DNA of 9,305 bases, taken from Prevotellaceae bacterium (GTDB taxonomy: Bacteria > Bacteroidota > Bacteroidia > Bacteroidales > UBA932). The notes under the pieces are model-generated. The model did not search any database. It had not been told where the DNA came from and saw only the letters and a program-made list of their open reading frames with translations. Where the stretch lies: the NCBI GenBank assembly GCA_031284065.1, contig JAITAP010000234.1, positions 1-9,305 on the forward strand. The letters run 5' to 3'. The position numbers were made by a program, and so were the translations under genes. Shown piece after piece: positions 6,933 to 9,305 of the stretch; position 1 is the stretch's first letter, and each line of letters opens with the position of its first letter.

Positions 6933-7041
6933 GACTTCTTTAGCGCCGTGCACTCCACGAACGAATGTTCTGCTCACCGGAAAACAAACCCTGCGTAAGG
7001 GCAACCGATTTTGTGATGACAGAGCCTGTTGCACCGGTACC

Positions 7042-7713
7042 CTATATCCCTTGTGTTTTTACGAGTAGCTGCTCAAACGTTTCTACGCTCACCTCTGTAA
7101 AGTCGTTTATCACCATATCGGCTTTTGCCAACGCTTTGCGCGACATGATTTGCGCAATGGCTATCACCTTCATTCCGGCGTTGTGCGCCGCCTCAATGCC
7201 TGCCACAGCGTCCTCTACCACCACGCACTGCGCAGGGGCAAGCCCCATAGCCGCTGCCGCTTTGAGGAAAACTTCGGGGTGAGGCTTCCCGTTTTTCACC
7301 TGCGAGGAGTTGATAACCGCCTTGAAGTACCCGCGAATGTTGAGCCCGTCGAGTACCAAATCAATATTTTCGTCGGGCGCAGACGAGCCAACGCATAGGG
7401 GCACGTCTTTCGCCCGCAGCCGGGCAAACAAGCTGTCCAACCCCTTGCTCAGCGCCACGTGCGAGCGGTACAGCTCGCGGTAGAGCGATTCCTTTTCGTT
7501 GGCAAGCGTTGCTATATCTTCGGCGGAGAGGTCGCTGCCAAAGAGCAGGCGCATGATGTCGTCGTTCGTTTTTCCGCTCGTTTGCTTCAAAAATTCCTCA
7601 TCGCCCATCTCAACCCCGTGGCGCTCGTTGAACACCCGGTACGCCTGCAAATGGTACGGCATATTGTCAATGATGGTGCCGTCCATGTCAAAAATCACGC
7701 CAAACTTTTCCAA
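7042..7713 (-). CDS. HAD-IA hydrolase, beta-phosphoglucomutase / sugar-phosphatase type
   Basis: A 223-residue cytoplasmic HAD-superfamily protein with all four motifs: DMDGTIID (residues 9-16; nucleophile D9, acid/base D11), VGSSAP (108-113), K143 in NGKPHPEVF, and VVEDAVAGIEAA (165-176). The alpha-helical cap at about 16-85 contains SGKTNDDI, a pattern of beta-phosphoglucomutases and related sugar-phosphate phosphatases. The substrate (hexose phosphate mutase or a phosphatase) cannot be told from sequence alone, and no sugar-metabolism genes flank it. The start is TTG at 7713: the frame meets a stop at 7732-7734 with no ATG or GTG between. A GTG at 7701 (giving VIFDMDG) is the alternative, but would leave almost no N-terminus. 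It is divergent from the MFS gene across 151 bases. Confidence 0.92.
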   Translation of the reverse strand: MEKFGVIFDMDGTIIDNMPYHLQAYRVFNERHGVEMGDEEFLKQTSGKTNDDIMRLLFGSDLSAEDIATLANEKESLYRELYRSHVALSKGLDSLFARLRAKDVPLCVGSSAPDENIDLVLDGLNIRGYFKAVINSSQVKNGKPHPEVFLKAAAAMGLAPAQCVVVEDAVAGIEAAHNAGMKVIAIAQIMSRKALAKADMVINDFTEVSVETFEQLLVKTQGI

Positions 7714-7833
7714 TGTCTTTATTACCTTAACTTAGAACAACATGAATTTCAGTGCTGCAAAGAAATTCTAACTTATAATGTCCGCACTTGCAAATAAGCG
7801 AGCATTTAGCCCGTAAAATTAGAAAAAAAATCG

Positions 7834-7841
7834 TACTTTTG
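7834..7841 (+). promoter_or_regulatory. -7 promoter box for the MFS transporter gene
   Basis: TACTTTTG matches TAnnTTTG exactly and lies 23 bases before the start codon at 7865, giving a leader of about 18 bases. An A-run (7823-7830) precedes it; no clean -33 TTTG is visible. Confidence 0.55.
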
Positions 7842-7864
7842 CTGCTCATTTTAAACCTTTCACC

Positions 7865-9214
7865 ATGAAGCAACTTTTAAACCAATCAAAATTAGCGCGT
7901 TGGACTGCGCTTGGCGTCGTATCATTCACCATGATGGCGGCCTACTTTATGACTGACGTAATGTCGCCGCTCAAGGGTATGCTTGAGAAAATAGAGGGCT
8001 GGAGTAGCGCCGACTATGGCCTGTTCACCAGCGCCTACGGCTGGTTTAACGTCTTCCTGCTGATGCTGTTTTTTGGCGGCTTGCTGCTCGACAAAAGAGG
8101 TATCCGCTTCACCGGCACGCTCGCCGCCGCCATTATGGTGGTCGGCGCGGGGGTCAAGTACCTGGCGCTGGCGAACATTTTGCCGACGCAGGGTACGGTA
8201 CTCGGCGTAAACTCGCAGGTGATGTTTGCCGCTATTGGGTACGCCATATTCTCCGTAGGCGCAGAGGTCGCCGGAATTACCGTAACCAAGGCGATTGTGA
8301 AATGGTTCAGGGGGCACGAGCTGGCGCTGGCCATGGGGCTACAGGTGGCGGTTGCGCGTATCGGAACGGCCGCAGCGCTCATTTTTTCCAACCCTCTGGC
8401 GCACTTCTTTGGCGGCGTTTCGCACTCTGTGCTGTTTGGGCTAACGCTCCTCGTCATCGGGCTGCTCGCCTTTTTGCTTTACACGCTGCTCGACAAAAAG
8501 TACGACCGGCAGGCCGGCAGAGTCGAAGCCTCCGCAGAGGATGAATTTAAGCTCTCGGACGTGAAGCTCGTGGTAACCAATCACGGGTTCTGGCTGATTT
8601 CGCTGCTCTGCGTGCTGTTCTACTCCTGCGTTTTCCCGTTCCTCAAGTACGCCGCCGACCTCATGGTGAACAAATTTAGCGTTAACGAAGAGTGGGCGGG
8701 GCTTATTCCGGGGTTGCTGCCGTTTGGCACAATTCTGCTTACGCCGCTGTTTGGCGGTATTTACGACAAAAGGGGTAAAGGCGCAACCATCATGATTATC
8801 GGGGCGCTGATGCTGGTAGGCATACACATTCTGTTTTCGATACCCGGCATCAACAGCTGGATATACGCCGTGAGCCTGATGGTAATGCTGGGCATAGCTT
8901 TTTCGCTGGTGCCGTCGGCAATGTGGCCGTCAGTGCCGAAAATCATCCCCGAAAAGCAGCTGGGAACGGCATACGCGCTCATCTTTTGGGTGCAAAACAT
9001 TGGGCTGATGGGAGTCCCCTACCTGATTGGCGTTGTGCTCGACCGCTTTTGCAAAACGGTATCGGCAGCGCAAGAAGTAGCGTACGACTACACCATCCCG
9101 ATGCTGATTTTTGCGGCATTTGCCGTGCTGTCGCTGCTCGTTGCCGTTATGCTTAAGCGCGAAGATAAAAAGCGCGGGTACGGGCTGGAAAAGCCTAATG
9201 CAAGCAAGCATTAG
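7865..9214 (+). CDS. MFS transporter, MFSD1-like
   Basis: A 449-residue inner-membrane protein with about 12 hydrophobic segments in two halves, split by a charged cytoplasmic loop (about 210-232, KKYDRQAGRVEASAEDEFKL). Motif A-like loops follow the second segment of each half: GGLLLDKRGIR (71-81) and FGGIYDKRGKG (296-306). The C-terminal half has WPSVPKIIPEKQLGTAYAL (354-372) and QNIGLMGVPYLIGVVLD (377-393), a pattern I associate with the MFSD1-like group, for which dipeptide transport has been described in animals. A peptide or amino-acid substrate is therefore a guess. The ATG at 7865 gives a short cytoplasmic N-terminus before the first segment, and the -7 box fits. No partner gene is adjacent; the HAD gene is divergent. 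Confidence 0.9.
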   Translation: MKQLLNQSKLARWTALGVVSFTMMAAYFMTDVMSPLKGMLEKIEGWSSADYGLFTSAYGWFNVFLLMLFFGGLLLDKRGIRFTGTLAAAIMVVGAGVKYLALANILPTQGTVLGVNSQVMFAAIGYAIFSVGAEVAGITVTKAIVKWFRGHELALAMGLQVAVARIGTAAALIFSNPLAHFFGGVSHSVLFGLTLLVIGLLAFLLYTLLDKKYDRQAGRVEASAEDEFKLSDVKLVVTNHGFWLISLLCVLFYSCVFPFLKYAADLMVNKFSVNEEWAGLIPGLLPFGTILLTPLFGGIYDKRGKGATIMIIGALMLVGIHILFSIPGINSWIYAVSLMVMLGIAFSLVPSAMWPSVPKIIPEKQLGTAYALIFWVQNIGLMGVPYLIGVVLDRFCKTVSAAQEVAYDYTIPMLIFAAFAVLSLLVAVMLKREDKKRGYGLEKPNASKH

Positions 9215-9255
9215 CGGCCGATTGTTGAGCGCTTGCCGAGTTGCAATAATTTTTG

Positions 9256-9263
9256 TATTTTTA
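9256..9263 (+). promoter_or_regulatory. Possible -7 box for the gene at the right edge
   Basis: TATTTTTA resembles TAnnTTTG with one mismatch and lies 13 bases before the ATG at 9277, in an AT-rich gap of 62 bases after the MFS gene. The match is weak. Confidence 0.25.
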
Positions 9264-9276
9264 CCCGCTGATTTTT

Positions 9277-9305
9277 ATGGCTATGGACGAATTTACGGAT
9301 ATGGA
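9277..9305 (+). CDS. Start of an unidentified gene (partial)
   Basis: ATG at 9277 opens a frame reading MAMDEFTDM before the window ends; a second ATG at 9283 is an alternative start. It follows the MFS gene by 62 bases on the same strand and has a promoter-like AT-rich stretch in front. Nine codons are too few to name a family, and it could yet prove not to be a gene. Confidence 0.4.

Larger units (their letters stand above)
6673..7041. other. Non-coding region between the ABC-F and HAD genes
   Basis: These 369 bases hold no supported gene. From left: the ABC-F promoter box, a 9-bp-period repeat (6703-6738), the dispersed 17-mer (6750-6766), a hairpin tgccgcaa-cattca-ttgcggca (6797-6818) and a palindrome aatgctt-act-aagcatt (6916-6932). 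Both neighbouring genes read leftward, so this is the upstream region of the ABC-F gene and the downstream region of the HAD gene. The remainder (about 6935-7041) shows nothing I can name. Confidence 0.7.

Overview
The window looks like a chromosomal segment from a member of the Bacteroidota, probably Bacteroidales. Three things point there. Several genes sit behind the Bacteroidetes-type -7 promoter box (TAnnTTTG) rather than a sigma-70 -10 box. Clear Shine-Dalgarno sequences are absent. The proteins have a Bacteroidetes flavour (MltG, RecO, a Uup-type ABC-F, a PhnP-like MBL hydrolase with a Cys zinc site). This is an inference from sequence features; no species is assigned.

Layout: 1-707 is a non-coding, repeat-rich block. 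It holds a 69-bp inverted repeat pair (77-145 / 481-549), a C-tract cluster at 144-216, many short triloop hairpins and the end of a MITE-like element. Then follow an MBL-fold phosphodiesterase-like hydrolase (708-1475, +) and, convergent to it, the endolytic transglycosylase MltG (1502-2545, -). A second non-coding block (2546-3112) contains a 192-bp MITE-like element and more hairpins. recO (3113-3841, +) and panC (3941-4786, +) follow, separated by an AT-rich stretch with a large dyad. panC is convergent with a Uup-type ABC-F ATPase (4795-6672, -). A third intergenic stretch (6673-7041) carries degenerate repeats. A HAD-IA phosphatase/phosphomutase (7042-7713, -) is divergent from an MFS transporter resembling the MFSD1 type (7865-9214, +). 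The first codons of another gene (9277 onward, +) run off the end.

The genes are mostly conserved housekeeping functions (wall synthesis, recombination repair, pantothenate synthesis, translation/replication-linked ABC-F). They alternate in strand, so nearly every gene appears to have its own promoter. I see no common pathway, operon, mobile gene, CRISPR or defence cassette, and no new multi-gene system. The unexplained signal is in the intergenic DNA: a family of short hairpins with a conserved three-base loop and compensatory stem changes, a MITE-like element with a partial second copy, and a long C/G tract that could form quadruplexes.
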